Of a DNA stretch of 64,000 bases, positions 33,405 to 41,976 are shown piece by piece. Within the stretch, counting starts at the first letter, position 1; each line of letters starts with the position of its first letter. The translations under genes were made by a program, and so were the position numbers. Source of the stretch: an uncultured Oscillospiraceae bacterium (lineage in GTDB: Bacteria > Bacillota > Clostridia > Oscillospirales > Oscillospiraceae); assembly GCA_949494735.1 (NCBI GenBank), contig CATABD010000001.1:1-64000 (forward strand), in the 5' to 3' direction. The notes below the pieces were generated by a model. It was not told the DNA's origin. It ran no database searches and saw only the letters and a program-made list of their open reading frames with translations.

Positions 33405-34169
33405 TCACCCGGTCAGGGTGAGTACATCGCGGAGCGCGTTGAGCATCGCCGCCTCAGCCTGGAGCAGAAACTCGCTGAAGGGAATGGTCAGCACCAGCAG
33501 CAGCGCCAAACCCACGATGACCTTCAACTCAATGTTGATGGCAAATACGTTGATTTGCGGGATCACCTTCATCAACACACCCATACCCACCTGGGCGATG
33601 AGCTCCGCCGCCAGGATGGGCATGCTCAGCTTGATCCCGAGCACGGTGCACTCCACAAAGAGCTCCAGCAGCAGGTTGTAGGCCGGCAGGCCGATGGATA
33701 CCTGTCCGAAGGGGACCAGCTCCCCGGACGTGAGAAAAATGCGCAGCAAGGTTAAATGCCCTCCCGCCGCGAAAAACAGCAGGTTCATCAACGCGTTGAG
33801 AATCTGCCCTGTCACCGACAGGTTTGCCGATGTCCCGGGGTCATACATCTGGTTCATGGTCATACCCATCTGGGTATCGACAATGGACCCGGCCAGCTGC
33901 GGGATGTAGAAAAAGAAGCTCGCCGCCATGCCAAGCAAAACGCCAACCGCCAGCTCCAGCAGCATCCGCACCGCCAGCTCCGCCGCCCCCACCGGCACGG
34001 GCACCGTCTGGGTGGTCATGGACGCCGTGAATACGGACAGCACCAGCGTCATACCTGCGCGGAAAGCATTGGGGATGTTCCGGCGGCCCAGGAGAGGGTT
34101 GAACAGAACAAACCCGCTGATGCGGGCGGTGATATAGAGGAACCGCGTCAGTTCCGCCCAGTCGATCAT
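33405..34169 (-). CDS. fliR: Flagellar export gate protein FliR
   Basis: A 254-residue membrane protein with about six hydrophobic helices, including FVLFNPLLGRRNIPNAFRAGMTLVLS (about 19-44) and QLAGSIVDTQMGMTMNQMYDPGTS. With FliP and FliQ it forms the core export channel. Its position fliP-fliQ-fliR-flhB-flhA is conserved. A 105-base gap before flhB has no recognisable gene. Confidence 0.96.
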   Translation of the reverse strand: MIDWAELTRFLYITARISGFVLFNPLLGRRNIPNAFRAGMTLVLSVFTASMTTQTVPVPVGAAELAVRMLLELAVGVLLGMAASFFFYIPQLAGSIVDTQMGMTMNQMYDPGTSANLSVTGQILNALMNLLFFAAGGHLTLLRIFLTSGELVPFGQVSIGLPAYNLLLELFVECTVLGIKLSMPILAAELIAQVGMGVLMKVIPQINVFAINIELKVIVGLALLLVLTIPFSEFLLQAEAAMLNALRDVLTLTG

Positions 34170-34184
34170 GGCTGCCTCCCCCGC

Positions 34185-34445
34185 TTAACCGCCGATCAGT
34201 GAAAAAATCTCCAGCGTATAGTCCTTGAGCGTATCCAGCATCCAGCCGCCTCCAACCAACAAAACGCTGATGACCACAATCAGCTTGAGCACAAAGGAGA
34301 TGGTCTGCTCGTGGATCTGGGTGACCGCCTGGAAGATAGCCACCACCACGCCTATCAGCATGCTCAGCAGCAGCATGGGGCTGGCCAGCTTGATGGCCAC
34401 TCCTACCGCGTCCCGCATCAAGTCCATTGCCTGGGTGGTGTCCAC
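34185..34445 (-). CDS. fliQ: Flagellar export gate protein FliQ
   Basis: An 86-residue protein with two transmembrane helices (about 14-36 and 50-75) and the family core AVTQIHEQTISFVLKLIVV. The start codon is GTG with AGGATGAGCT upstream. Four FliQ subunits surround the FliP/FliR channel. Confidence 0.95.
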   Translation of the reverse strand: MDTTQAMDLMRDAVGVAIKLASPMLLLSMLIGVVVAIFQAVTQIHEQTISFVLKLIVVISVLLVGGGWMLDTLKDYTLEIFSLIGG

Positions 34446-34467
34446 AGCTCATCCTCCTTCCCGGAAA

Positions 34468-35139
34468 TCAATTTACGCTCTGCACCAGCGTGGAAAACAG
34501 CACCTGCCAGCCATTGACGGACACAAACAGCAACAGCTTGAAGGGCGTGGAGATCATGGCGGGCGGCAGCATAATCATGCCCATGGACATCAGCGTGGAG
34601 GACACCACCACGTCGATGAGCAGGAAGGGGATATACAGCAGGAAGCCGATATAGAACGCCTCTTGCAGCTCCTGGGTCATAAACGCGGGCACAATCACCC
34701 GGAGGGGCAGCTCCCGGACCGCCTGTTCCCCCTCCTCCGGCACATCAATGTGGGCCAGGTCACAGTACATTTCCACCGTCCGCCACTGGGTATTGGCCAT
34801 CATGAACTCCTTGAGTGGCACACTGGCCCGGTCCACAAATTCCTCCGCCCCGATCTCCTGGTCCGTATACGGCTCCCATGCCTCCGTCCCAATGCGGGTG
34901 AGCACCGGGTTCATGGTGATAAGGGTGAGAAACAAGGCAATACCCACCAGCACCGTGTTGGGCGGCGTCTGCTGGGTGCCCATGGCGTTGCGCAGGAAGG
35001 ACAGGGAGATGATGTACCGGGTAAACGAGGTCATCATCACCAGCAGGGAGGGCAGCAGGGCGATCATGGTGGTGAGGAAAAGAATCTCCAGGGTCTGGAC
35101 GCTCTCACCGTTGATATTAATCAGGCTGTCGGTCGGCAT
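34468..35139 (-). CDS. fliP: Flagellar export gate protein FliP
   Basis: A 223-residue protein with four hydrophobic segments; conserved LLPSLLVMMTSFTRYIISLSFLRNAMGTQQTPPNTVLVGIALFL in two adjacent motifs near 28-71, and FYIGFLLYIPFLLIDVVVSSTLMSMGMIMLPP near 163-194. It lacks the long cleavable signal peptide of enterobacterial FliP, which is common in Firmicutes. Forms the export channel. It begins 6 bases after fliO. Confidence 0.96.
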   Translation of the reverse strand: MPTDSLININGESVQTLEILFLTTMIALLPSLLVMMTSFTRYIISLSFLRNAMGTQQTPPNTVLVGIALFLTLITMNPVLTRIGTEAWEPYTDQEIGAEEFVDRASVPLKEFMMANTQWRTVEMYCDLAHIDVPEEGEQAVRELPLRVIVPAFMTQELQEAFYIGFLLYIPFLLIDVVVSSTLMSMGMIMLPPAMISTPFKLLLFVSVNGWQVLFSTLVQSVN

Positions 35140-35145
35140 CCATCC

Positions 35146-35556
35146 TCACCTCGGTTTCCTTTGCTTGAGTACGGTGCGCAGGGCCTCCCCAAAGCTGGGG
35201 GGCGCCGGTTGGCCGGGGGGCGGCGTATAAAGGGCCTGCGCCTCCTCCTGGGTAAACTCCGCCAGCAATGTCACACCGGAAGGCGCCACCCCCAGCAGAA
35301 GATACCGTTCCCCTGCCTGTACGAGCACCGCGCTCTGCTCCCGCCCCAGGGCCAGCCGGGCCAGAGCCTTGAAACGGCCTGTCCCGCCGGGCGCTCCAAA
35401 CCCGCCCAGGGCCCTTCTGCCCGCCACATATTTGGTAAACAGGTAGGCCAGCACGATGATGGCCACCACGCACAGCAGCATCCACATCAGGGAGAACACG
35501 CTGTCCAGCGCCGTGACCTCCAGGGCCAGGACGGGCCTGCGGGGGAAAATACCCAT
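35146..35556 (-). CDS. fliO: Flagellar biosynthesis protein FliO
   Basis: A 136-residue protein: one transmembrane helix (about 19-41, VFSLMWMLLCVVAIIVLAYLF) and a cytoplasmic FliO domain (RFKALARLALGREQSAVLVQAGERYLLLGVAPSGVTLLAEF). FliO assists assembly of the FliP ring. It overlaps the cheY stop by one base. Unlike Bacillus FliZ/FliO it lacks a long extracytoplasmic N-terminal part. Confidence 0.9.
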   Translation of the reverse strand: MGIFPRRPVLALEVTALDSVFSLMWMLLCVVAIIVLAYLFTKYVAGRRALGGFGAPGGTGRFKALARLALGREQSAVLVQAGERYLLLGVAPSGVTLLAEFTQEEAQALYTPPPGQPAPPSFGEALRTVLKQRKPR

Positions 35557-35924
35557 CAGGGCGCGCCCAGAATGGATGTGACGGTCTTGAGCACCCGGTC
35601 GGGCTTAAAGGGCTTGACAATGAAGTCCTTGGCGCCGGAGCGCACCGCGTCCATAACCATGGACTCCTGGCCCATGGCGGAACACATGACCACGTTGGCG
35701 CTGCCATCCTTGGCACGGATGGCCTTGAGGGCCTCCAGGCCGTCCATATTGGGCATAGTGATGTCCATCACCACCAGATCGGGGCCGATCTCGCCGAACT
35801 TCTCCACCGCGTCGGCGCCGTCAACGGCCTCGAACACCTCGGTATAGCCGTTCTTCACCAGGGTGTCCTTGATCATCTTGCGCATGAAAGCAGCGTCATC
35901 CACTAACAGAATCTTCTTAGCCAT
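35556..35924 (-). CDS. cheY: Chemotaxis response regulator CheY
   Basis: A 122-residue stand-alone receiver: acidic pair at DDAAF, phospho-acceptor in VVMDITMPNMDG, conserved Ser/Ala position at CSAMGQ, and Lys in VKPF near 107. Phosphorylated by CheA, it binds the switch proteins FliM and FliY. The ATG at 35924 is chosen since AAAGGATGG lies before it; an ATG four codons earlier overlaps that site. Its place between fliY and fliO is as in Bacillus. Confidence 0.97.
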   Translation of the reverse strand: MAKKILLVDDAAFMRKMIKDTLVKNGYTEVFEAVDGADAVEKFGEIGPDLVVMDITMPNMDGLEALKAIRAKDGSANVVMCSAMGQESMVMDAVRSGAKDFIVKPFKPDRVLKTVTSILGAP

Positions 35925-36005
35925 GGTTTGATCCATCCTTTTCCATTATATGTTGTGTACCCCGCCGTTTGAAACCCACCGGGGCCGGGTATGCCTGTCT
36001 GATGC

Positions 36006-37553
36006 TCACTTGCCGCCTGCCAGCATTTCAATGCCGGGCGTCTGGACGATCTCGGTGATGCGCACACCGAAGTTATCCTCGATGACCACCACCTCGCCCC
36101 TGGCAATACACTTGCCGTTGACAAACAAATCCACCTGGTCGCCCGCCAGCTTATCCAGCACCACCAGCGAGCCCTTGGCAAATTCCAGAATGTCCTGCAC
36201 CTTGCGGCGGGCCCGCCCGATCTCCACCGTCACCTGGAGGGGCACCTCCATAATAAGCTCCAGGTTCTGGGCCTGTTCCTTGCCCAGCTTCTCCAGCGGG
36301 TCCATCTCCTCCATGTGCACCGGCTTGGTGGCGATGACCTTGGGCTCAACAGTCTTCTGGACGGTGGCGGGCGCGGGCTGCGCCGCGGCGGCGTTGTTCG
36401 CCATGGCCGTCGTCATGGCCGCCATCATGGCCGCCATCATAGTCCCCAGGTCAGCCGCGCTGGCGGCGGGGGCCGCAGGAACCGCGGCGGCGGGCTGCTG
36501 GGGCGGCGGCGCGGGCGCGGGCACCGGGGCCGCTGCGGGAGGCGGCGCGGAGGGCACACCGCCCGCCAGCATGGCCTCGATCTCCGCCTGGCTCATCTTG
36601 TGATCCCCGCCGCCGGAGGGGGCGGGGGCCGGGGCGGGTTCGCTGTTCATTCCGGCCAGCATCCGCTCAATGTCGTCCTGGCTCATCTTTTTGTCGCCCC
36701 CGGAGGAGGCCGGGGCGGGCTCTGGGGCAGGCGCGGCAGCGCCTCCCGACAGCATGGCCTCAATCTCCTCCTGGCTCATCATGTGGTTGCTGCTCTCCGG
36801 GGCAGGCGCCGGGGCGGGGGCCGGGGCAGAGGCTCCGCCTCCGGCCAGCATGGCCTCAATCTCCTCCTGGCTCAACGGCCGGTTGCTGGCACTGGCCTCC
36901 GGGGCAGGCTGGACGGACGGGGCCGCAGGCGCGGGGGACCCGCCGCTGGACACCTCGTCCTCCAGGCCCAGGCTCTTGAGCAGCTCCTTGGCCAAGGCCA
37001 CCGACATAACGTTCATGAACTCGCTTTCCAGCGCGTCCTCAATCTTCAGGAAAAACCTGACCACCACGATCTGGTCCGCGCCCTGGGGAAGGTGCTCCTG
37101 CTTAAACTGGTCCAAATCCTCCAGTTCAAAGGACACCGGGGTGGAGATGTCCACCCGGAAGCCCAGAAAGTCGGACATGGCCGTGGCGGCGGAGCCCATC
37201 ATCTGGTTCATGACCTCGCACACACAGCTGATGGTCAGTTCATTGAGCTCAAACTCCTCGTCGGCGGTCTCCATCCCCATGAGTATGTCCACAATGACCT
37301 TGATATCGCTGCGCTTGAGCAGCATGATATTGCTGCCCTCCAGGCCCTCCACATACTTGATCTCAACACCGATGGCCGGCTCCAGGTTGCCCAGGGAAAA
37401 ATCCTTCACGTCCACCACGCTCACCGTAGGCGTCGTGATGTCCACCCGGTGATCCAGCATGTTCGACACGGCGGTAGCCGAGGAGCCCAGGCTGATATTC
37501 ATCATTTCGCCCAAGGCGTCTATCGCCATTGGGCTGAACATTTCCTTCTCCAT
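36006..37553 (-). CDS. fliY: Switch protein/CheY-P phosphatase FliY with four CheY-binding-like repeats
   Basis: A 515-residue protein. Residues 1-200 are a CheC-like phosphatase domain with both ExxN sites intact (E16/N19 in ALGEMMN; E113/N116 in VCEVMNQ). Residues 200-415 are a long Pro/Ala-rich linker. Residues 425-515 are a FliN/SpoA domain (LELIMEVPLQVTVEIGRARR) that builds the C-ring. The linker carries four copies of a peptide like (L/M)SQEEIEAMLAGG at 227-239, 259-271, 290-302 and 320-332. The same motif starts FliM (LSQSQIDALL), where in the family it binds CheY-P. Bacillus FliY has one such motif at its N-terminus; here the N-terminus lacks it. Confidence 0.95.
   Translation of the reverse strand: MEKEMFSPMAIDALGEMMNISLGSSATAVSNMLDHRVDITTPTVSVVDVKDFSLGNLEPAIGVEIKYVEGLEGSNIMLLKRSDIKVIVDILMGMETADEEFELNELTISCVCEVMNQMMGSAATAMSDFLGFRVDISTPVSFELEDLDQFKQEHLPQGADQIVVVRFFLKIEDALESEFMNVMSVALAKELLKSLGLEDEVSSGGSPAPAAPSVQPAPEASASNRPLSQEEIEAMLAGGGASAPAPAPAPAPESSNHMMSQEEIEAMLSGGAAAPAPEPAPASSGGDKKMSQDDIERMLAGMNSEPAPAPAPSGGGDHKMSQAEIEAMLAGGVPSAPPPAAAPVPAPAPPPQQPAAAVPAAPAASAADLGTMMAAMMAAMTTAMANNAAAAQPAPATVQKTVEPKVIATKPVHMEEMDPLEKLGKEQAQNLELIMEVPLQVTVEIGRARRKVQDILEFAKGSLVVLDKLAGDQVDLFVNGKCIARGEVVVIEDNFGVRITEIVQTPGIEMLAGGK
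36558..36875 (-). repeat. Four in-frame repeats encoding FliM-type switch peptides in fliY
   Basis: The units lie at 36837-36875, 36741-36779, 36648-36686 and 36558-36596, one every 90-96 bases, separated by Ala/Pro-rich codons. The conserved core is SQxxIExML followed by Gly. Units 1, 2 and 4 are nearly the same; unit 3 is more diverged (SQDDIERML). The spacing and the divergence of the linkers argue for selection on the peptides rather than simple slippage. Confidence 0.88.
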
Positions 37554-37556
37554 CCC

Positions 37557-38582
37557 TTACTCGCTCCTTTGTTCGGCCGAATAGCACACCTCGTCTATCT
37601 TGATGGCCATGTTTTTCTTGTGGGTTCCCATGCGTCCGGTAAACCATTGATAGCCGCCGATCTCCAGGAATACCGGAGAGTCCTTGGACCGTCCCAGGTT
37701 TACCACATCTCCCACGTTCAGGTGATAAATATCACTGAGGGACAGCTGGGTATCCCCCAACTCCGCCACGATTTCCAGCGTGGAATCGCGCAGTTTGTCA
37801 AAAATCTCGTCCGAATTGTCCTCGCTGGCCACCTTGCGGCCCATACTCTCCCGGTTGACCTCGCCGAATATGCTCATGAGAACATTGCCGGGCAGCACCA
37901 CGCTCATCCGCCCCTCGCCGCTGCCAAAGGTGAGCTTCATGTCCACCAGCACCACCGTCTCGTCCAGGTTCAGCAGGGTGACCAGGGTGGGGTTGACCTG
38001 GGTGCGCTCATACTCGAAGGTGACGGGCACATAGTTCTCCCAGCTGCTGCCCATCAGGGCGATGATATCCTTGAGCAGCAGTTCATAGAGCTGGAGTTCC
38101 AGGTCGGTGTAGGCATAGCCCATGGGGACTTCCCGTTCCGAATCCCCCTCGCTGCCCATCATCCGGTCCATCATCCCCAGCGCGGTCTGGGTGGACAGGT
38201 AGACCATGACCGGGTCCTCCGTCTGGATATCCCGTCCGCCCTCTGTCCGGGGGTGGACCGTCACGTCCACCATGGCCAGTACGTCCCCTTCCATGAGGGC
38301 GTTATTAAACTCGTAGAACTTCTGCTCCTCGATGCTCTCCACCTCAATGGCGCAGGTGGTGCGCAGCTGGGCGTTGAGCCGGGAGCTGATGACCCGGGTG
38401 TAGTTCTCAAAAATGCCGTGAAGCATTTTGATACGGTCCTTGGTAAACTTCCGCGGGGTGGTGAAGTCGTATTTCCGATACTTTTTCTCCGGCTTTTTCT
38501 CCTCCGCCTTAGCCTCTTCGCCGCCGCTGCGCATGGAATTGAGCAGCGCGTCGATCTGACTTTGTGACAATACCTCAGCCAT
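37557..38582 (-). CDS. fliM: Flagellar switch protein FliM
   Basis: A 341-residue FliM: N-terminal CheY-P-binding peptide (LSQSQIDALLNSM, 5-17), a charged linker, the middle domain (RKFTKDRIKMLHGIFENYTRVISSRL ... MMDRMMGSEGDS), and a C-terminal SpoA domain (about 260-335, LGDTQLSLSDIYHLNVGDVVNL). It forms the C-ring with FliG and FliY and sets rotation direction. It stops 3 bases before fliY. The stop of motB lies 29 bases upstream, so there is no room for fliL, which often stands here. Confidence 0.97.
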   Translation of the reverse strand: MAEVLSQSQIDALLNSMRSGGEEAKAEEKKPEKKYRKYDFTTPRKFTKDRIKMLHGIFENYTRVISSRLNAQLRTTCAIEVESIEEQKFYEFNNALMEGDVLAMVDVTVHPRTEGGRDIQTEDPVMVYLSTQTALGMMDRMMGSEGDSEREVPMGYAYTDLELQLYELLLKDIIALMGSSWENYVPVTFEYERTQVNPTLVTLLNLDETVVLVDMKLTFGSGEGRMSVVLPGNVLMSIFGEVNRESMGRKVASEDNSDEIFDKLRDSTLEIVAELGDTQLSLSDIYHLNVGDVVNLGRSKDSPVFLEIGGYQWFTGRMGTHKKNMAIKIDEVCYSAEQRSE

Positions 38583-38611
38583 CGAATCACCTCACCTGAT
38601 CTGCTGTATTC

Positions 38612-39433
38612 TTATGGGGTCTGCTGTTCCGCGCCTGCCTGGCCCTGGCTCTGGGTGATGAACTCGGTCAGTCCGCCGCCCTTCAGCTCTTCCTCCAGGT
38701 TGCGCCCGCTGATAATCATTTCCACACGGCGGTTCTTGCGCCGCCCCTCCAGCGTCTCATTGGTGGCCACGGGCCGCCACTGTCCGCACCCCTCGCTCAC
38801 CAGCCGCGTGGGGAAAATGGAGCTGTTGTTCTGGATGAACACCTGCACCTCCGTGGCGCGGTTGCTGGCCAGGAAGCGGTCTCCATACGCCTCGTTGGGC
38901 ATATTGGGGTCCTGCTGGGCCGTGTGGCCCTGGATACGGATCTCATCGATGGCGGACTCCGCCGTGTCCAGGACGGCGCACACCTGCAAAAGGATATCCT
39001 TTGCCTCCTCGCGCAGCTCAAAGCTGTTACCCGCGAAAAACACGGTGTCGGTGAACTTGACGTACACCTTGCCGCCGCTCATGTCCACCTGGATGGCGTT
39101 TTGCATATCGCCCTGGGACGCCATGGCCTGAAGGGCCAGGAAAACCTCCTCGATCATATCGTCGATCTCCCGCTGGGCCGCCACATCGGGAATGGAGGGC
39201 ATTCCGCCCTGTTCGTTGTCCTCCGGGTCGGCCACGGGGCCGTCGGTGCCGCCGGGGTCGGTGGGGTCCAGCTGGGCAAAGGGGTTGAAGCTGGTGACGA
39301 TAGCCCGCCACTTCTCCTCGCTGATGGTGGACATGGAGTACAAAAGGACAAAGAAACACAAAAGCAGCGTGACCATATCGCCGTATGTATCCATCCAGTT
39401 GGCGCCGCCGCCACCGCTTTTTTTCTTTTTCAC
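38612..39433 (-). CDS. motB: Stator protein MotB
   Basis: A 273-residue protein: basic N-terminus, one transmembrane helix (about 20-36) with the proton-binding Asp19 in WMDTYGDMVTLLLCFF, a plug/linker region, and an OmpA-like peptidoglycan-binding domain (about 115-255; IRIQGHTAQQDPN, DRFLASNRATEVQVF, RRKNRRVEMII). GTG start after AAGGAG. It anchors the stator to the cell wall and pairs with MotA, encoded just upstream. Confidence 0.96.
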   Translation of the reverse strand: MKKKKSGGGGANWMDTYGDMVTLLLCFFVLLYSMSTISEEKWRAIVTSFNPFAQLDPTDPGGTDGPVADPEDNEQGGMPSIPDVAAQREIDDMIEEVFLALQAMASQGDMQNAIQVDMSGGKVYVKFTDTVFFAGNSFELREEAKDILLQVCAVLDTAESAIDEIRIQGHTAQQDPNMPNEAYGDRFLASNRATEVQVFIQNNSSIFPTRLVSEGCGQWRPVATNETLEGRRKNRRVEMIISGRNLEEELKGGGLTEFITQSQGQAGAEQQTP

Positions 39434-39476
39434 GACGTTTTCAACTCCTTACATCGTGTGTTGGGGAGCATGGGCC

Positions 39477-40325
39477 TTATTCCCCGGAGGGGGCCTTGCC
39501 GCCCGCGTCCCGCTTGCCCTGGGGGATATAGGTGAGCAGCTTCTCCCGCAGCGCCTTGGGGTTCTCACCGGACTGGATGGACATGATGCCCTCCACGATG
39601 ATCTGCTTGCACAGCACTTCCTCGCCGTCCCGGATACGCAGGTTGTTGGCGATGGGGCCGAAGATCATGTGGGCCAGAATACAGCCGTACAGGGTGGTAA
39701 TCAGGGCGGTGCCCATGTCCTGGCCGATGGTGCTGGAGCCGCCCTCGCTCATATTCATGTTTGCCAGCATGTTGATCAGGCCCACCAGCGTGCCCACCAT
39801 GCCGAAGGCCGGGGCCACTGCCGACGCCTTGTCGTAGAGCGCGGCCGAATCCTCGTGCCGGGCGGACATACACTCGATGTCGTTCTCCAGGATGGCGCGG
39901 ACCTTGTCTGGGTCGTTGGCGTCCACGATGAGCATGATGGCCATCTTGAAGAAGGGGTCCTCCTGCTCGTTGGCCTTGCCTTCCAGGGCCAGCAGGCCGT
40001 TTTTACGGGCGGTCTGTGCCAAATCCACCAACTGGTCGATGTACTTCATGGGGTCGAACTTCTTGGCGTTGAGCATGATGCCGAAGTGCTTGGGCATGGC
40101 CGCCAGGGTGCTGGCCGGGAAGCTGGCCACCACGATGGCCAGGGTACAGCCGATGACGATGAAGATACTGGCCGCGTCAAAGAAGTTCCACAGGTTCTCC
40201 GGCTTGAAGGTGAATACCGGCAGGTTTTGCGCCACCGCCTTCGGGCCGATGTTAATGCCGCACACCACGCCGAACAGGAACACGAAGATTGCCAGTACCA
40301 GGCCGATGATATAGGTAATATTCAT
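39477..40325 (-). CDS. motA: Stator protein MotA
   Basis: A 282-residue protein with four transmembrane helices (about 4-22, 48-68, 165-185, 200-222), the cytoplasmic loop between helices 2 and 3 that contacts FliG, and the conserved APAFGMVGTLVGLINML and GCILAHMIFGPIANNL. Together with MotB it converts ion flow to torque. The pair lies inside the main operon between flbD and fliM, an arrangement common in Clostridia. Confidence 0.96.
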   Translation of the reverse strand: MNITYIIGLVLAIFVFLFGVVCGINIGPKAVAQNLPVFTFKPENLWNFFDAASIFIVIGCTLAIVVASFPASTLAAMPKHFGIMLNAKKFDPMKYIDQLVDLAQTARKNGLLALEGKANEQEDPFFKMAIMLIVDANDPDKVRAILENDIECMSARHEDSAALYDKASAVAPAFGMVGTLVGLINMLANMNMSEGGSSTIGQDMGTALITTLYGCILAHMIFGPIANNLRIRDGEEVLCKQIIVEGIMSIQSGENPKALREKLLTYIPQGKRDAGGKAPSGE

Positions 40326-40348
40326 TACAAAGCTCTACCTCCAGATTC

Positions 40349-40368
40349 CGGGCGCGGCTTTCCGCCCG
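40349..40368 (-). other. GC hairpin between flbD and motA
   Basis: CGGGCG and CGCCCG around an 8-base loop; no T-run. Probably an RNA-stability or pausing element in the long transcript. Confidence 0.45.
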
Positions 40369-40406
40369 GAAGGCCGTTCAGGCCGTTTTTATCTGTCTCG
40401 CCGGTG

Positions 40407-40622
40407 TTACCGATTGTCCACCACGGTGATCTGCCGGTGCACATCCATCACCTTGGCGTTATACTTGGCGATCCTATCAATGATCTCGTCCACACTCTCG
40501 CGGACAAGGTAGAAGTCGTGGTTCATCATGACGATCTTGGATTCGGGGATGGTCTCAATATACTCGATCTGCAGGTGGTTGACGAGGAATTTTTCGTGGT
40601 TGCGCTTTGTCAGGACGATCAT
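40407..40622 (-). CDS. flbD: FlbD family flagellar protein
   Basis: A 71-residue protein (MIVLTKRNHEKFLVNHLQIEYIE ... KIVMMNHDFYLVRESVDEI), the small swarming/flagellar FlbD (SwrD) family that follows flgE in Firmicutes. SwrD in Bacillus raises motor power; this is family knowledge. An AGGAGGTAA site precedes the ATG. A strong hairpin separates it from flgE. Confidence 0.92.
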   Translation of the reverse strand: MIVLTKRNHEKFLVNHLQIEYIETIPESKIVMMNHDFYLVRESVDEIIDRIAKYNAKVMDVHRQITVVDNR

Positions 40623-40665
40623 AATGTTACCTCCTTTTTCCTATTCATAGGACTACAGGGGGATA

Positions 40666-40694
40666 GCCCGGGGAGAGAGCGGCTCTCCCCGGGC
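40666..40694 (-). other. Strong hairpin between flgE and flbD
   Basis: GCCCGGGGAGAG (40666-40677) pairs perfectly with CTCTCCCCGGGC (40683-40694) around five bases. On the minus strand no T-run follows. It sits right after the hook gene, so it may protect the 3' end of flgE mRNA after processing and raise hook protein yield. Confidence 0.7.
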
Positions 40695-40708
40695 CGTTTT
40701 CGGGTTTA

Positions 40709-41875
40709 TCAACGCTTCATATTGACCAGTTCCTCCAGCATGGAGTCGGTCACGGTGATGATGCGGGTGTTGGCCTGGTAGCCGCGCTGGGTCAGGATCA
40801 TCTGGGAAATCTCCTGGGCCAGGTCGGTCTTGGACATCTCCAGGCCGCCGGAGATGATGGAGGCGTTTTTCGCGCCCTTGCGCAGGCGCAGGCCGTCCAC
40901 GGGGGCCGGGGCGTCGCCGCCGTCCGGGGCCTGGGCCAGCTCGCCGTTTACATAGGTGATGCCCAGATCCTCGCCCGCGCCGCCGAACAAGGCCACGCTC
41001 AGGTTGCCTGCGCCCTCGCCGGCCTTGTAATAGCTGTTGCCCATGCTGGTCACGCCGTTGGGGTTGGTCACCATGCCGATGGCCACCACGCCGATGACCA
41101 CCTGCTCGCCGGTCTCGGCGCAGGTGCCGCTGATGACGCCGGTTTTCCCATCCACGGTGATGCCGTTGAAGGTGGCCTTGGGCCAGGGCTCGGCCTCAGT
41201 GCCCGCAGGGGCGTCGTCCGCCACAGGCTGCAGCGCGTCGTGGAGCTTGCCCACCGCGTTGGCGTCGGCCCCGTCGCCCTCCACCGCGGTGGTGGGCCAT
41301 TTCAGCTCCAGCGCCCCATCGGCGCCGGCCTTGGCCCCCACGCCCGGAAAACGGATGGGCACCAGCTGGTTGCTGAAGGTAGCCTTGCCGGTGGCGGCGT
41401 CAATCCCGGTGCACAGGAAGCCGTAGACCACCTGGCCGTCGTTGTTGGTCAGATAACCGTCCGCCTTGAAGTCGAAATTGCCCACCCGGGTCAGGTTCAG
41501 GGAGGTGAACATGTTCACGTCGTCGGCGCTTCCGTCGAAGCCGTCGGAGATGGTCTTGTCGCCCACCATGAAGAAGCCGTCGCCGTCAATCATCATGTCC
41601 GTGGCCTTGCCGGTCACGGCGTAGTTGCCCGTGCTCATGTCGATGTCCACCGAGCCCATGTTGGCGCCGTAGCCGATCTGGGAGGGGTTCTTGCCGCCCA
41701 CGGTGTTGGTGCCGTCGGAGCCGCCGGACAAGGTGGTGTAGATGGAGGTGCGGAACACGGAGCGGCTGGCCTTGTAGCCGTAGGTGTTCACGTTAGCCAC
41801 GTTGTTGCCGATGACGTTCAGGTTCTGCATATGGGTCCGCAGACCCGCGATTGCCGCATACATTGCACCAGTCAT
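40709..41875 (-). CDS. flgE: Flagellar hook protein FlgE
   Basis: A 388-residue hook protein: MTGAMYAAIAGLRTHMQNLNVIGNNVANVNTYGYKASR (two adjoining signature pieces near 1-38), MMIDGDGFFMVGD, and the C-terminal SKTDLAQEISQMILTQRGYQANTRIITVTDSMLEELVNMKR. The middle domain (about 170-300) is variable. It polymerises into the hook under control of FliK and the cap FlgD. GAAAGGAG precedes the ATG. Confidence 0.96.
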   Translation of the reverse strand: MTGAMYAAIAGLRTHMQNLNVIGNNVANVNTYGYKASRSVFRTSIYTTLSGGSDGTNTVGGKNPSQIGYGANMGSVDIDMSTGNYAVTGKATDMMIDGDGFFMVGDKTISDGFDGSADDVNMFTSLNLTRVGNFDFKADGYLTNNDGQVVYGFLCTGIDAATGKATFSNQLVPIRFPGVGAKAGADGALELKWPTTAVEGDGADANAVGKLHDALQPVADDAPAGTEAEPWPKATFNGITVDGKTGVISGTCAETGEQVVIGVVAIGMVTNPNGVTSMGNSYYKAGEGAGNLSVALFGGAGEDLGITYVNGELAQAPDGGDAPAPVDGLRLRKGAKNASIISGGLEMSKTDLAQEISQMILTQRGYQANTRIITVTDSMLEELVNMKR

Positions 41876-41976
41876 AGTAAGAAAATTAACTCCTTTCGGT
41901 GTGGCGCCGCCCGGCCAGCGTCAATCGGACGCGGGCCGAAGGCATCCGAAATTGGTCCTGCCTTCTGTCTATCATA

